A DNA stretch of 64,000 bases from Hysterangium stoloniferum (taxonomy: Eukaryota > Basidiomycota > Agaricomycetes > Hysterangiales > Hysterangiaceae): the NCBI GenBank assembly GCA_015178975.1, contig WHVD01000116.1, positions 186,001-250,000 on the forward strand. Reading direction: 5' to 3'. Each line of letters starts with the position of its first letter. Position 1 is the first letter of the stretch. A program made the translations under genes and the position numbers. Under the pieces are notes generated by a model. It did not search any database. It was not told where the DNA came from and worked only from the letters and a program-made list of their open reading frames with translations. Shown piece after piece: positions 42,888-54,600 of the stretch.

Positions 42888-44047
42888 GTTGCTGACAAAG
42901 ATTCAAGATTCTGCAAGTGTAGGTGCCTGCAGTTAGTGTATTAGACTAAGGCTATTATTGTCCTTAGGATGATTAGATAAGCTTCTGAGCTGTGTAGTAA
43001 AATGTGTGTGATAGATGATTTTATTGGAAACTTGGCCCTCCTTATATACATTTTGATAACTAAATATTTAACTATTTATTTATTTTATGAGGTCATTATT
43101 TAGGTCATAATGACCTCATATTCTACTTAATTTTTACCCTTTATTTATCATGTGATTCCCCTCTCTGAGACAAGGGTTCCAATCTTTGGCTTGAATATGA
43201 AGGTTTAAGGCTGCAGTCCCAGGATGGAAGCAAATGCTGAGTCAGCGGAATCAATTAATGACTCAAGTCATTACAGTCACATCTGTGACTGAATGATATC
43301 CCGAGGTTGGAGGCTTATCTAATAGGTCACATGACTCCAAAAATGTGCACATTGGAGCAAACGATGTGCTGAAAAGCAATAACTAAGTAAATAAAATATA
43401 AATAATTAGTTAAAAATTATAATAAATTAACGAAGATATAATAGCATTATATAAGCTCATATATGCTATATTATGCGAAGTTAAAAGGAACTAGGCCTTA
43501 TATTTCACAATAGAATATAATAAAAATACAATAAATTTGAGAGAATATTAAATAATTCAAAGAAAATTAAGAGAACTTTATGAGATTATGCTGATACCTC
43601 ACAACACAGAAAACTGTTACTAAGAAAGAACACAAAAACTTTAGAGGAGGACAACTAATAAAAATAAAAGTGATTTACTCAATCAAGTATATATTGATAT
43701 TGTTTGACATACAAATAATATAATATTTCATCAGATCCAGTCCATCAGGCAATAACATCCTGGAGAATAGGGAAATATTGATGTTTATCCCGCATCTGAC
43801 AAAAATTATTCAAATAATCATTTTGTTGATTATCCTTTTGGAATAAAATGTAGTGGTAGGCCATGATAGTTCTGGTTAAGTTTCTGAATGAAATGAAGTT
43901 GAATTATATTAACTATTTTTGAAAAGTCAAATATATTCCATAAAATACATCTTATTCCATGAGATTTGTATATATTTCAATGTGAGGATTACTAATACAG
44001 GTCATAAAATCAGATTCCTATAAAACTCCATCTTTACACAGTGATAT
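42888..44047. other. AT-rich, nothing recognised apart from one hairpin
   Basis: Only short frames. The hairpin at 43086-43120 is listed separately. Confidence 0.5.
43086..43120. repeat. perfect 13 bp hairpin
   Basis: TATGAGGTCATTA and its exact inverse flank a 9 nt loop. It may be the centre of an old MITE or a protein-binding site; no further evidence. Confidence 0.5.
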
Positions 44048-44806
44048 TGTTAAGAGTGTATACACAGAGGGTTTCCAGAGAAACCTGCAGGAAATCCAGT
44101 AGGACTTGGCTTCAGCTTATAGGCTGTGCCCTCAAGAGATCATGTTGTCCAATTTTAAATGGGCAGATGGGAATCCCGGGGAGTCCAGGTGGAGTTTGTG
44201 GGTCAAGAGGTCATGGATTGAGAGGTCAGGGAGTCAAGATAGATAAGTTGGAGGTTGAGTGATAGATGCATTGGAGCCCATGGACTCTGACTAGTGAGAG
44301 CGGTGTAATTCAAAGAGGAGTTTAGAGTGGAAAATATACTAGATTACTGGGAAGAATCTAAGCTGATTTTCTGACTGGATTGTATGTACAACATCTGCCA
44401 GACTATATAGACTGTGGAATGAATAACATACCAAATTCAGTAATAATGAAAACGAAACTAGCAAACATAAAACAAGATAAGTAAACACCAAACTTGGTGT
44501 TAGGAATGGGATGGAATGGAGCAGAGTCCAAATTGTGACAGGTCATTGACTAATGAGAATGGGGCTCAGTTAGAGGGATGACGGGTTTTCCAAGCAGGGT
44601 GCAGTAACTGATGTGTGGGACAGAGTCAGACATAGACAGGGATGGAGTCCAATGGGTGACTGATACATGAAGTAATGAAGTTGAATGTGGACAAGTCTGA
44701 CATACAGAGTCCGGTGGGAATTCCGGTAAAATGACAATTGGTGCATATAGGGTGTGGGTGCATATAAGTTAGTGTCTGGAGTCCAGTGAGAATTCCAGTC
44801 ATAACA
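44048..44806 (-). mobile_element. old solo LTR, gypsy family A
   Basis: The minus strand runs from TGTTATGACTGG to CTTAACA, 759 bp, flanked by GATAT (44043-44047) and GGTAT (44807-44811). It aligns with the 42049 copy but CG is largely TG or CA. Older copy. Confidence 0.85.
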
Positions 44807-45370
44807 GGTATCTATTCTGAGACTATTATTATATTGTTAAAAAACAATCATGGGAAATAGTTCTCCACATTATATTTTACAAAATTGACAGTCATTTAAA
44901 TGATTCCATTGTATATAATTTCCTTCTTTTTATAGATTTTTGATGTTAAATACAGTGACTCCAAAAACCCTTTCCATGCTAACCCCAAATGCAGTGTGTG
45001 AAGTGCACCACCTTACAGTGTGGGAATTCCACTTAGCTTTGGTGGAGTCATACATAGTACATATCCTTGGCTACAGGATTGCTCCCTTGGTGACATGATT
45101 TGGGCCACATGTAGAGATATGATCAATTTAAAACAGCAATACCATGGAAAGGGGTTTTTCACTTTTGAACTGATAACTAGGATCTCGTCAAATCATAGAA
45201 TAATGGCCATTATTTGTTAGTACAAACAAATATATACATGTAAATAGTATGTCTGAGTTTAAAATAGTTCCCACACTCCCACACTTCTTGATTCCTAACC
45301 ACCATCATGGTCAGATCCCTCTCTCTTACTTAACAAAATACCATCCTTTCCTTGCTTGATTCTGGCCACT
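44807..45370. other. nothing recognised
   Basis: A 66-residue plus frame (45020-45220) has no recognisable feature. Confidence 0.4.
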
Positions 45371-46257
45371 TGTTAAGTTCCAAACAAAGATCCACAGATA
45401 GTCCCGTGGAGGTTTCCAGTAATTAATTCCGAACACACTTTCTTCTGTGAATTGTCCCATGGAGTCCCCAGGTAATAAGTCCGGGGAAGTTCTGGGGATT
45501 AGTAGTACAAGACAGTGTATCAGAATAATTACCAGAAGTAGGTAACAGCTGAGATGGACTTAGCTTCAGCTTATGGGCTGCACCCTCATACTTTCTGGTT
45601 CCTGACAGTACCCTCCCCTTAAGGCTGAAGTCCCATAGAGGCCATAGGAACATGATACATTTGTTGGTTACACATATGTGTTAATGAGGTGTATGATCTG
45701 GAGGGGGGAGATTTGACCAAGACCAAGCAATGGTACAGACAGGTCTTGTGGTGGAAGTAGGGATGGCATGTAGAAAAGCCATGGGGCTTGAAGAAGGTCT
45801 TGGGCTTATTTGGATACTTGAAAGTAAGTTTAAACCTCTGAAAAGGTCCAAACTCCAAAATGTCGAGAACTCCAACCAGGTCCAAAAGTCCCAAAAAGTC
45901 CAGAACATAGTTTGGAAGTTCCAAGGGGTCTGGAGGTTCTGAGAGGTCTGACCCAAAAGGTCAGGGGGAGACAAAGATGCAAGGGGACAGGGTGATGAAA
46001 ACATCCAGGGATGTCACAATGGACCAGGAGTTGCCCAAAGGGGCCAGAATGATGTACAAAGGCATGGTGGGGTGAGAGTGGTTAAAGGTTGCAATGTCCA
46101 CAGGGAAAGCCATGGGGGTTCCAAGGGTAGATCAACCTTAAATCACAAGGAAGAAACATGTGGAAAAGCCACAGATATTCCGATGGCAAGCAGGACTTGT
46201 CCAAAACTTTGAATGGTCTGTATGTCACAGAATTGGGTTGTCCATGGGTTCCTGGAT

Positions 46258-46470
46258 AAGACAGGGAAGTTCAGAGGTTCCGGGAACACACTGGATGAGA
46301 ACCGGGAAGTCCTAGGGCTCCAAAATATGCTGGATGGAACAGGGAAGTCCACGGGTTCCAAGAATACATTGGTGACATCAAGAAGTTTGGATAGAACTGC
46401 AAACAGGCTGAATAGTCATACTGTAGATCTGGGAGGTCCGGGGGTTCCAGGAATACACTGATGAAAACCG
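46258..46470 (+). repeat. minisatellite inside family-F element, unit about 45 bp
   Basis: Four to five diverged units around GGGAAGTCCACGGGTTCC...AATACACTGG. Confidence 0.55.
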
Positions 46471-47017
46471 GAAAACCAGATTCTGAGGATGTCCTGAATA
46501 AGCACCGGAAAGTCTGGGTACCCCGAGGATATATGACTGGCCAGAAGTTGAAATGCCCAAGGGCCACAGGTTGCCCAAAAGGGGCTAACATGTTGCCTAG
46601 AGGCAAGGAGATGACAAAGGAGTCCTTGGCAGGATTGCCACAAGACTGGAGGAGTGGACAACATCCCAAGAGCAAAGACAACTTGGAGGACAAGTCATCT
46701 AAGGGTCTATAGAGTCCGAGAGTTCCATGGACAATGACCAGTTGGGGAAGTCTGTGGGACCCGAGGAAGTAATGCTCTTACAACAAAGGGCATAAAGGGG
46801 AAAGGGAGTTGGGTCCCAGTGGAGTCTGAGTCATAACTGATGAGGTACTTGGATTCCAAGGGATAGCCCAGAGGTCATGAAAAGGACAGGGGTCATGAGG
46901 ACAGAAACTAGACTCATCTGCCACTCAATGGACTGAGAGTCGAGTGTGGTACAAAGAGCTAGAAAGGCAAAGAGAGACATAGGGTGACAGGGAATGATGA
47001 AGTGAGTCCAAAGGTGT

Positions 47018-47190
47018 GGAGTCCACAGATAGTGTGGCTAGAGAGAGGTTAGTGGGTTTCAACTTATGCAGGTTTACTGTAGCATAGTCATTACTCCAAC
47101 ATTTACAGGGGTCTGTGGATAATGCAGCTAGAGAGAGGTTAGTGGATTTCAACTGATGCATGCAGGTTTACAATGGCATAGGCATTACTC
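47018..47190 (+). repeat. tandem duplication of about 85 bp
   Basis: Two adjacent blocks share GGCTAGAGAGAGGTTAGTGG ... CAGGTTTAC ... GCATAG(T/G)CATTACTCC. Confidence 0.65.
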
Positions 47191-49539
47191 CCCTCTTTGG
47201 GATAGACGTCCCATCGTCTAGACAAAATGTTGGGTTTGCCATGGTGGTGGCTGGGTTGAAAACAGCTGATCATATAAAAGGCAAGAGAAAAAAAAAGCAC
47301 AATGCATTTTCAGACTCCAGAATTATCCGAAGATTTGGAATGTTCGAAAAAATCCGAAAATCTAAAAATTGAGTCAAAGGGTTGGTGCCAAAGGAGGCCA
47401 GGATTGCCGAAAGAAGGCAGTGGTTCCTGAAAAGGCCATGGATGCCTGAGGGTTGCCCAAAGGCCAAAAAATGCCTGAAAGGCAGGATTAACTGATCTTG
47501 CCAAATGAAAACTCAACAAATAGGTAGGATACAAATGGTCCGGAAATCTGAAGAATCTGAAAGGTCCAAGGGTTCCAGAAAGTTCAGAAATATCCACGGA
47601 ATCCGAAATTAAGTGAAAGAGTTGAAAGCCAAAAGACCAAAGATGCCGAAAAGGTCAGAGATGCCCAGAAGGGCCATGGGTGCCAGAAAGGCCATGGGTG
47701 CTGGAAAGGCCATGGGTGCCATGTGGATCACAGGAGTCTTCGAGACTGCAGGTGCCATTTTAGCCGGGGAAGTCTGAAAAGACTCATAGCAGATGAAACA
47801 GTCAAATAAGAGGCTTTGGAAATTCCAGAAAATTTACTGCTCATTACCCGGAAATCAACAGATTTATAGTGGGTGAGACAGTGGTGTCCTAGAAATGCCA
47901 AGCAACTTATCTAATGCTAGTCAAGGTGACGTCCAGATTTGTTCCACAAGAAAAGAAATAAAAGCTCCTCAGAGAAACTGAAAAGAGCCAGAAAATGTCC
48001 CGGAAGGGAACTGGAAAGTAGATTGCAGTTTGGAGTGTATCCAGGTTGCAAAAACAATGTTGCATGAAATCTTCTTGACTTGGAATCTGATCTGACAGGA
48101 AACTGGAAATTCCAGAGAGTCATTGTAGGAAAACACAGCAGGGCAGAGAGAGTCTGACAGGTCGGAAAATGGTCAGAGAATGAGTTGGAAAACAGAGAGA
48201 TGAAAAGGAACATGCATGGGACAGGCATGGACCAAAGGGTCAGTCAGAAAAGAAAAAAAGTTTGGAAAGGGTCCGGGAAGGTCCAGGACCCAGAAAAGGT
48301 CTGAGGACAAGGCAGATGGCAAGGGTAAGCAAGGTTTGAGCAATGGTTTAGGAGGTATATCTGTAAAGAAAACCAAGTATGAGGTGATCAACACATTGCA
48401 CACTTGAATCCATAGTATACTATCAAGGTAACTGGCAGACAGAGCGCAATTCCGGGGGCCGGGGGAAATCCGACACTATGGTTACTAGTAGGGAAATAGC
48501 CTATATAGAAAATCTGGAAGTAATTGGGAGCCGAGCAAACCAGGGGCAGGAAAAAAGCAAGGATCGAGGCAGGACAAAAGAGTGGATCTGAGTAAAACAG
48601 GATCAACTTCAGCCATTGACTTATCTCTGCATCTGGAAGTCAGAATGAAGTCAGAAAACACAAGTAATTCTGTAAAGTATAAGTAATGTGATGACAATGC
48701 AGAGCTGTGAACAAATGAATGGGGAAATTAAAACATGGTGTCAGATAAGGTAAACGAGTGACAAGTTGTTGTTTCAATCTACTGTTAAGTTCCGAACACA
48801 GAGGTAGTCTCTGAGGAATTCCCATGGAGTGTTTCCAGTAATTATTCTGAACACACACTTTCTTCCAGGAATTGTCCCATAAAGTCCCCAGGTAATATGT
48901 AAGTCTGGGGAATGTTCTGGGGATATTAGTACAAGGGAGTGTGGTATCAGAATAATTACCAGAAAGGTGTGGTACTGCTGAGATGGACTTGGCTTCAGCT
49001 TATGGGCTGCATCTTCATTTGTGTGTCCATATTTCAAGCTGACAGAATGAATACAAGGAGATGTAGATTCCGGTGTTCACATGGGAGGTCTGGGAATTGT
49101 GGGTCTCTGGGGAAACCTGTGGACATTCCAGGAAGGAGGCAGCTTCAGCTTATGTGCTGTGCCTTTGCAGATCACATTGTTCCAAATTCCATTAGGAGCA
49201 GACAGGGAACCTGTGGGTTCCAAGAATACACAGGGAGTACAAGACAAGTAGAAAGTAAGTCAAATTTCTGATCAGATTGTATGTACAAATAACTAGTGGA
49301 CTATATAGATTAGTAGATTATTGTATTACTAACTTAGACATACAAAAGGACATATCAAGAGTACAATAACACAATAAACCAGATTTCAAATGAGCAAAGA
49401 TGGATTGAGAACAAGGGGATCCAGAATATCGGGGCAGGGTCCAGTGCATAGTTCATATGATACAGAGAGTTGGCACATGTAGAATGAGGTTCAGTTTATG
49501 TATCCAGGTGGAGTCTGGTGCATGAGATTGTGCGATATA

Positions 49540-51130
49540 CAGTGACTCACAAAATGTATCCAATGTTTTGCAGTTTCAACTTACATACCTTATACCTCAT
49601 TAGATAAAATAGAAAAAATCACCAAAGTATTTTTCAACATGCTCTATCATACATAGTGGGATATAACATAATATCATTGTGTAATCTCCATATATGGTAA
49701 CAATAAAAGGTTCCTTGGATACCTTTTGTTGCTGACAAGGTTAGGTGGAAAATTACTTGTATGTAGTGCTTGGTATAGCCACCCTTTGCCTTTAATGTAT
49801 CTGAAACTTTCCTCTGTATATTTGAAATCAAATCCTGACACACCTTTGCATCAATCTTATACCACTCCTTCACCACCCTCTCCAAAAACTCTTCCATCCC
49901 CTGGAGTGCATTCTCATACCCTGCCAACCTCCTCTTCAGATGATCCCATAAGTGTTCAATGGGATTCAGGTCAGGAGACTGTGCTGGCCATGAGAGAACC
50001 CTGAAATCATTTATTGGAACCAATTCTGAGCTTTCTTGCAGGTGTGCTTGTGGGCATTATCCTGCTGGAAGCTGCAGATTTCATAGTCACTAAGGCTGGC
50101 TTGCAGATCATCCTCAAGAATCTGTATATACAGATCCCCATCCACCTTCCATCAATCCTGCATGTATACCCAACCCTCCCTCACAGAATACACCCCCATA
50201 CCATCAAAGATCCACCACCAAACTTCAGGGGTTCCCTCAACCAGCCTGTCACTCAAGCCTTTCCCTACCCCTCCCCTGCCTTTTTCCACACCCACTTCCT
50301 ACCATCTGACTCCAGCCTATGGATTTTTGTCTTATCAGAACCATACCACCTTCTTCCAGTCCTCCACAGTCCAATCCTGATATGCCAAAGCAAAGTCCAT
50401 CCTCTCCTTTCTACGCTTCTTAGAAAGAAGAATCATTTTCTTCTTTACCACAGACTTCATCCCAGCCACCTTGAGTACACAATGCACTGTTTGAGGATAG
50501 AGTGACTGGTTGGTGATAGTTCAAAGTGCCTTTGTTGCATTTACAGCTGTGTCAGCCTTCCCAGAACTGATAAGGCATCATACAAGACAGATGTTGGCTA
50601 TAGAGAGTTTGGAAGGGTGACCACCAGAGGCCTTAAAAAGGTGGGAATCATATTAAGAATGAAGTTTAGAGATAGTAGAAAATCCATAGCCAGTAGAAAG
50701 TGAAATATGTTTGGTAGAATAGCCAGCATCAAGTAGAGAAAGGATCTCATACTGGGCAGCAGGGGAAAGGAGATGCATAGTTGGAATTAGGAGAATCTTA
50801 GCTGTGAGAGCCCTTTGACTTATACTTCAGCAAAACATGATCACATAACATGTTGAAAAAAGATACACAAGTGCAAACAATCTACATAGTACATGATTTT
50901 CATACAAGAGCCTGTCAGCAACAAAAGGTATCCAATGAACCTTCTATATGAAAATATTCATATTGTTACCATATATGGAGATTACTCAATGTCATTATGT
51001 CATATCGGACTATGCATTGTAGAGCATATTGACAAATATTTGGGTGATTTCTACTATTTTATCTAATGAGGTATATGATACATATGTAAGTTGAAACTGC
51101 AAAACATTGGATACATTTTGTGAGTCACTG
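49540..51130 (-). mobile_element. Tc1/mariner transposon, 1591 bp, long inverted ends, TA target duplication
   Basis: Ends CAGTGACTCACAAAATG... are inverted copies, near-identical for ~45 bp and alignable for about 200 bp (49540-49741 and 50908-51130). TA flanks both sides (49538-49539, 51131-51132). Contains a broken DD34E transposase on the minus strand. Inserted into a family-E LTR. Confidence 0.9.
49720..50480 (-). pseudogene. Tc1-type DD34E transposase, frameshifted
   Basis: Minus strand, in order: KKRRKERMDFALAYQDWT (about 50380-50430); a shifted region where the first catalytic Asp (D-K-T-K-I-H, about 50325-50345) is expected; FGGGSLMVWGCI; FQQDNAHKHT with the second Asp (about 50045-50074); then LSWPAQSPDLNPIEHLWDHL with the catalytic Glu (about 49945-49990). 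Spacing between second Asp and Glu is 34 residues if the single-base shift near 50020 is allowed for. Another shift lies near 50335, and the N-terminal helix-turn-helix half is not readable. The open frame at the C-terminus runs into the inverted end. Clearly inactive. Confidence 0.8.
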
Positions 51131-51190
51131 TAACGAGTTGGATACTTTTAGGGTATGTTCCAGGTCCCAGTGGGGTGCCTGGTCCTAACA

Positions 51191-52348
51191 ATAGGTATAA
51201 CCAGACCAACCATAATTGATTTTAGTTTGAGATTGAAGTCAGGACAGATATTTGATCTGATTTGATTTGATCTCTCATATTAAATATTGAAGCTCCAATA
51301 GCAATCTGCCCAAATTGAAATTCTGATAGTCTGAACCTGAAATATCTTTCATTGTTCCATGTCACATCCCTTTCATCATGGTCACCAAAAATGGATAATC
51401 ATATAGAAGGCAGATAGATATTCAGACCAGTGGGCCTGCCAACAGGTCAAAAGTTTTGTAGTAGAAAAATATTCCAGGTTTTTGTGATCTGTTACAATGT
51501 CAATTGGAGTTCCCGAGCCTTCCAAATTGTGTTGCCATGCTTTGAAAGCTGAAAAGATTGCCAGGAGTTCCTTATCATGAACATCATAGTTGAGCTCTGC
51601 TCCAGTGAAAGTCTGGGACAGAAAAGCCATGGGGTGGACTTCTCCGTCGGAGTCCTGGATAGACAGAATGGCTCCAAGTGCATAATCCGAGGCGTCCATT
51701 TCAACGATGAGTGGGAAGTCCAGTTTCCAATGCAACAGAATAGGAGCTGAAGAAAAAGAATTTTTTAAAAGATTGAAAGCTTTTTGACACTTATCATTAA
51801 AATTCCATGGAGTATCCTTATGCGTAAGATGGGTAAGGGGAACCGTGATGCCGGAATATCTGTGGATAAACCATCGGTAAAAATTGGCAAAGCTGAGGAA
51901 AGATTGTATATCTTTAACATTTCAGGGTTCAGGCCAATCTTTGATGACTTGCACTTTAGTTTTGTCTATGCAGAGTCCGTCAGGTCCCATTATGAAACCT
52001 AGGTATTCCATGGAGTCTGTGTCAAAAGTACATTTTTTACCATTCATGAATAAACCATGTTGTCTGAGTCTCCAGACAACTTCACGGACCTGTTTGTCAT
52101 GTTCCACGGGATCCTTGTAGTAGATAAGAATGTTGTTGTCCAAGTAAACAATGACACATACATCGAGCATGTCAGAGAAAATATCATTGATAAAATGCTG
52201 AAAAACAGATGGAGCATTGATGAGTCCAAAGGGCAGCACCAATCACTCAAAGGCCCCGTAGTGGGTTCTAAAAGTGGTTTTCCACTCGTCACCCACAGAG
52301 ATCCAGACCAAATGATAGGTGTGTTTGAGATCTATTTTGGTGTAAATC
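51191..52348 (-). mobile_element. gypsy element C, downstream part (reverse transcriptase end, RNase H)
   Basis: Minus-strand gypsy pol: FGLINAPSVFQHFINDIF region of reverse transcriptase near 52180-52240, then RNase H (EMDASDYALGAILS, near 51680-51720) and T-D-H-K-N-L-E-Y-F (near 51480). Interrupted at 52348 by the element at 52349-59967; its upstream part is at 59973-60990. Broken, several breaks, older than its insertion. Confidence 0.85.
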
Positions 52349-52892
52349 TGTTATGACCTGTTCCTGGATGTTTCAATATCCGACTTCTGATCTCCGACTA
52401 TGGAACATCATAGTTACCATATCATCCGCATTCTTCCCTTGTTCCGCATTTGGTAATTTGTCCATTGACAAGTATTCACTCGTTTGTTTGTTGTATTCCC
52501 GTTTTGGAATATTGTCTCCCTAATATGTCTTATTGTATTTCCATTTTAAGAACACTTCCGTTTCCGTCTTATTATGGTCTTAGTTTGTAGTACAATAACG
52601 AGTAGACTTATATTAGTTTCCGCGAATTTGTACTTTACCTTAGATCTGATATCGACTTAGTTTCTTATTCCTCCTCCGGTCTTTCTGTATGCTCGATATT
52701 CAGAACTCTTCGGAACTCTGAATATCCGTATCTTCCATCATAAGCCTTACTTCCAAAATTAAGGACTTTGAGCGTTTGTGTAGAGGCACAGCACATAAGC
52801 TGAAGCTGACATCCTGACCCTATCCACTAGTTTCTGACTTCCCGGTGACTTTCCAATAGTTCCGGAATAAGTTCCTGACACGGCACTTAACA
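52349..52892 (+). repeat. 5' LTR of family-B element
   Basis: TGTTATGACC...CACTTAACA. Contains the conserved ATAAGCTGAAGC block near its end. The next ~20 bp (GTATATCAGATCTGAAC...) is where a primer site would lie; I cannot match it to a tRNA. Confidence 0.95.
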
Positions 52893-52926
52893 GTATATCA
52901 GATCTGAACTTTGCGACTTGCTCATC

Positions 52927-54155
52927 ATGGGTCCCAAACGCAAATCTGCCGAAGGACCATCCCAACTTCAATCCCCGTTGCGACTTTACACCACTCAACC
53001 CGAAACCCCTTTTCAGCCGACAACATCAGCTTCAGTCGAAGAAGTTACCGAGGAGGTCACCGAGGTAACGAAGGACACCAATGTTCCCCACACTTCCGAC
53101 AACGAAGCAGAAGATCAGCCAGAGACATTGAAAAAGAAATCTTCCAACGAACCGACTGAAATGTTGTTCATCAACTCCATTGTGAAATTCGCTGACTACT
53201 TGAAATCCACTGAGGATAGTAAAGAATCATCCCACACCAGAGTCAAAGAACCCGAACCATTTACCGGCAAGGATCCGAAAAAATTGAAGAATTTCCTTCT
53301 TCAATGCCGTTTCAGTTTCCGTGATCGACCCTCTGCATTTAAATCTGACAGTTGAAAAGTCAATTTCACGCACTCTTATCTCAAGGATACCGCTCAAGAT
53401 TGGTTCAAACCCGGACTATCTGGAATATCTGATGAGACACCCATATGGCTCAACGACTGGGACACTTTTGTGGAAGAACTGGAAACTAATTTCAGACCTT
53501 ACGATCAATCTGGCGAAGCGGAAAATGAATTAATGACGCTCAAGATGAAGGATAATCAACGAGTTTCCGATTATCTCGTCAAGTTCAATACCCTCATGCA
53601 CGATGTGGATGGGACAATTCCGCCCTCAGACACCATTTCTATATGGGACTTCCGTCACATCTTAAAGATGAGATCTGCAAAGATGGGAAGCTGAAAACTC
53701 TCCAACTCATGTGGATTAAAGCTCAAACATCCGATGCCCATTATTGGGAACAAAAAGCTGAGGTCTCTCAAGAGAACCCGACGGAACATTCTCAGAATAA
53801 CAAGGTGTCAACTAGCAAGTCTTCTGGCAACAACTCAGGCAATAACACTGGCAACTCTGGCACGAATACTGGCAAATCAACCTCTGACTGGAAGAAAGAC
53901 AAGAAATCCAACAAGGAAAAACAGTCAACTTCCGACAAACCTGACATTTCCCATTTGTTGGGTACTGACGGTAAACTCACCCCGAAGGAGAAACAACGAC
54001 GTATGGAGAACGACCTCTGCCTTTTCTGCAGGAAAGGCAGACACAAGGTTTCTGACTGTACCGTTAAATCTAACTCTTCCAAGGCTCGTGCGGCAACTTC
54101 CACTACGACTACAACGTCTAAGGAAAAACCCACCACGGAGTCGAAAAAAGAGTAA
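52927..54155 (+). CDS. gag region of family-B element
   Basis: Starts at ATG 52927 ([10 protein letters not shown]), 34 bp after the LTR. Acidic and Ser/Thr-rich N-terminal part, a capsid-like middle ([20 protein letters not shown]), an Asn/Ser/Gly-rich linker and a zinc knuckle [14 protein letters not shown] near 54020-54060. Structural protein of the element; packages the RNA. Part of a fossil. Confidence 0.8.
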
Positions 54156-54229
54156 GCAACCCTCCGGAATCTGCACGGACAGAGGGTTGCATTGACTCTC
54201 TCCGTGTTTCCGAGGTTATCCATCTCAAT

Positions 54230-54600
54230 GTGTCCGCTCTCTCTAATCCCAATTCATTATTTGTAAAACTCATTTCTGACTTTCTTGAAAATTTAGTGTT
54301 CCAAGCTCTGATAGATTCCGGCTCCACACACTGTTTTGTAGATACCACCTTTGCCTCGAAACATAATCTGAAACTCCATTCTGTTCCCGCAATTTCCTTG
54401 CATCTGTTTGACGGCACTAGCAATACGGCAATTACCCAAGCCTGCGACATGTCTATCCGGTTCCCTTGTGGAACATCCCAGACAGTTACTTTTTTCGTAA
54501 CACAGTTGGACTCTAGCTGTTCGGTAGTTCTTGGATACAAATGGCTCACCCGATATAATCTGTTGATTGACTGGGTATTGGGCAGTATTAATTTTTGAAT
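54230..54600 (+). CDS. protease region of family-B element
   Basis: Aspartic protease core [13 protein letters not shown] near 54305-54345 and later SVVLGYKWL near 54520-54545, in the usual place between gag and reverse transcriptase. The same domain occurs in element C near 60.55-60.9 kb. Confidence 0.8.

Larger units (their letters stand above)
45371..49044 (-). mobile_element. decayed gypsy-related element, family F
   Basis: Minus-strand element with a 3' LTR at 45371-45607 (TGTCAGGAACC...CTTAACA) and a related 5' LTR at about 48783-49044. A purine-rich PPT (AAGGGGAGGGTAC) lies next to the 3' LTR. The interior shows no readable polyprotein. One stretch at about 47680-47940 aligns with the protease region of the element near 60.5-60.9 kb, and 46925-47010 aligns with DNA past the chromodomain at about 62190-62270. 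Very old, many breaks, no target duplication seen. Confidence 0.6.
49074..51190 (-). mobile_element. gypsy-type LTR, family E, split by a Tc1 element
   Basis: The minus strand starts TGTTAGGACCAGG at 51190 and probably ends at 49074. Without the Tc1 insertion it is about 524 bp. It contains the shared ATAAGCTGAAGC block near 49140-49160. The end position is uncertain, as no target duplication was found. Confidence 0.45.

Noticed and set aside
45681-46693. Several 100-140 residue frames in the family-F element
   Set aside because: They are Trp/Phe/Pro/Ser-rich low-complexity translations of minisatellite-like DNA without any domain.
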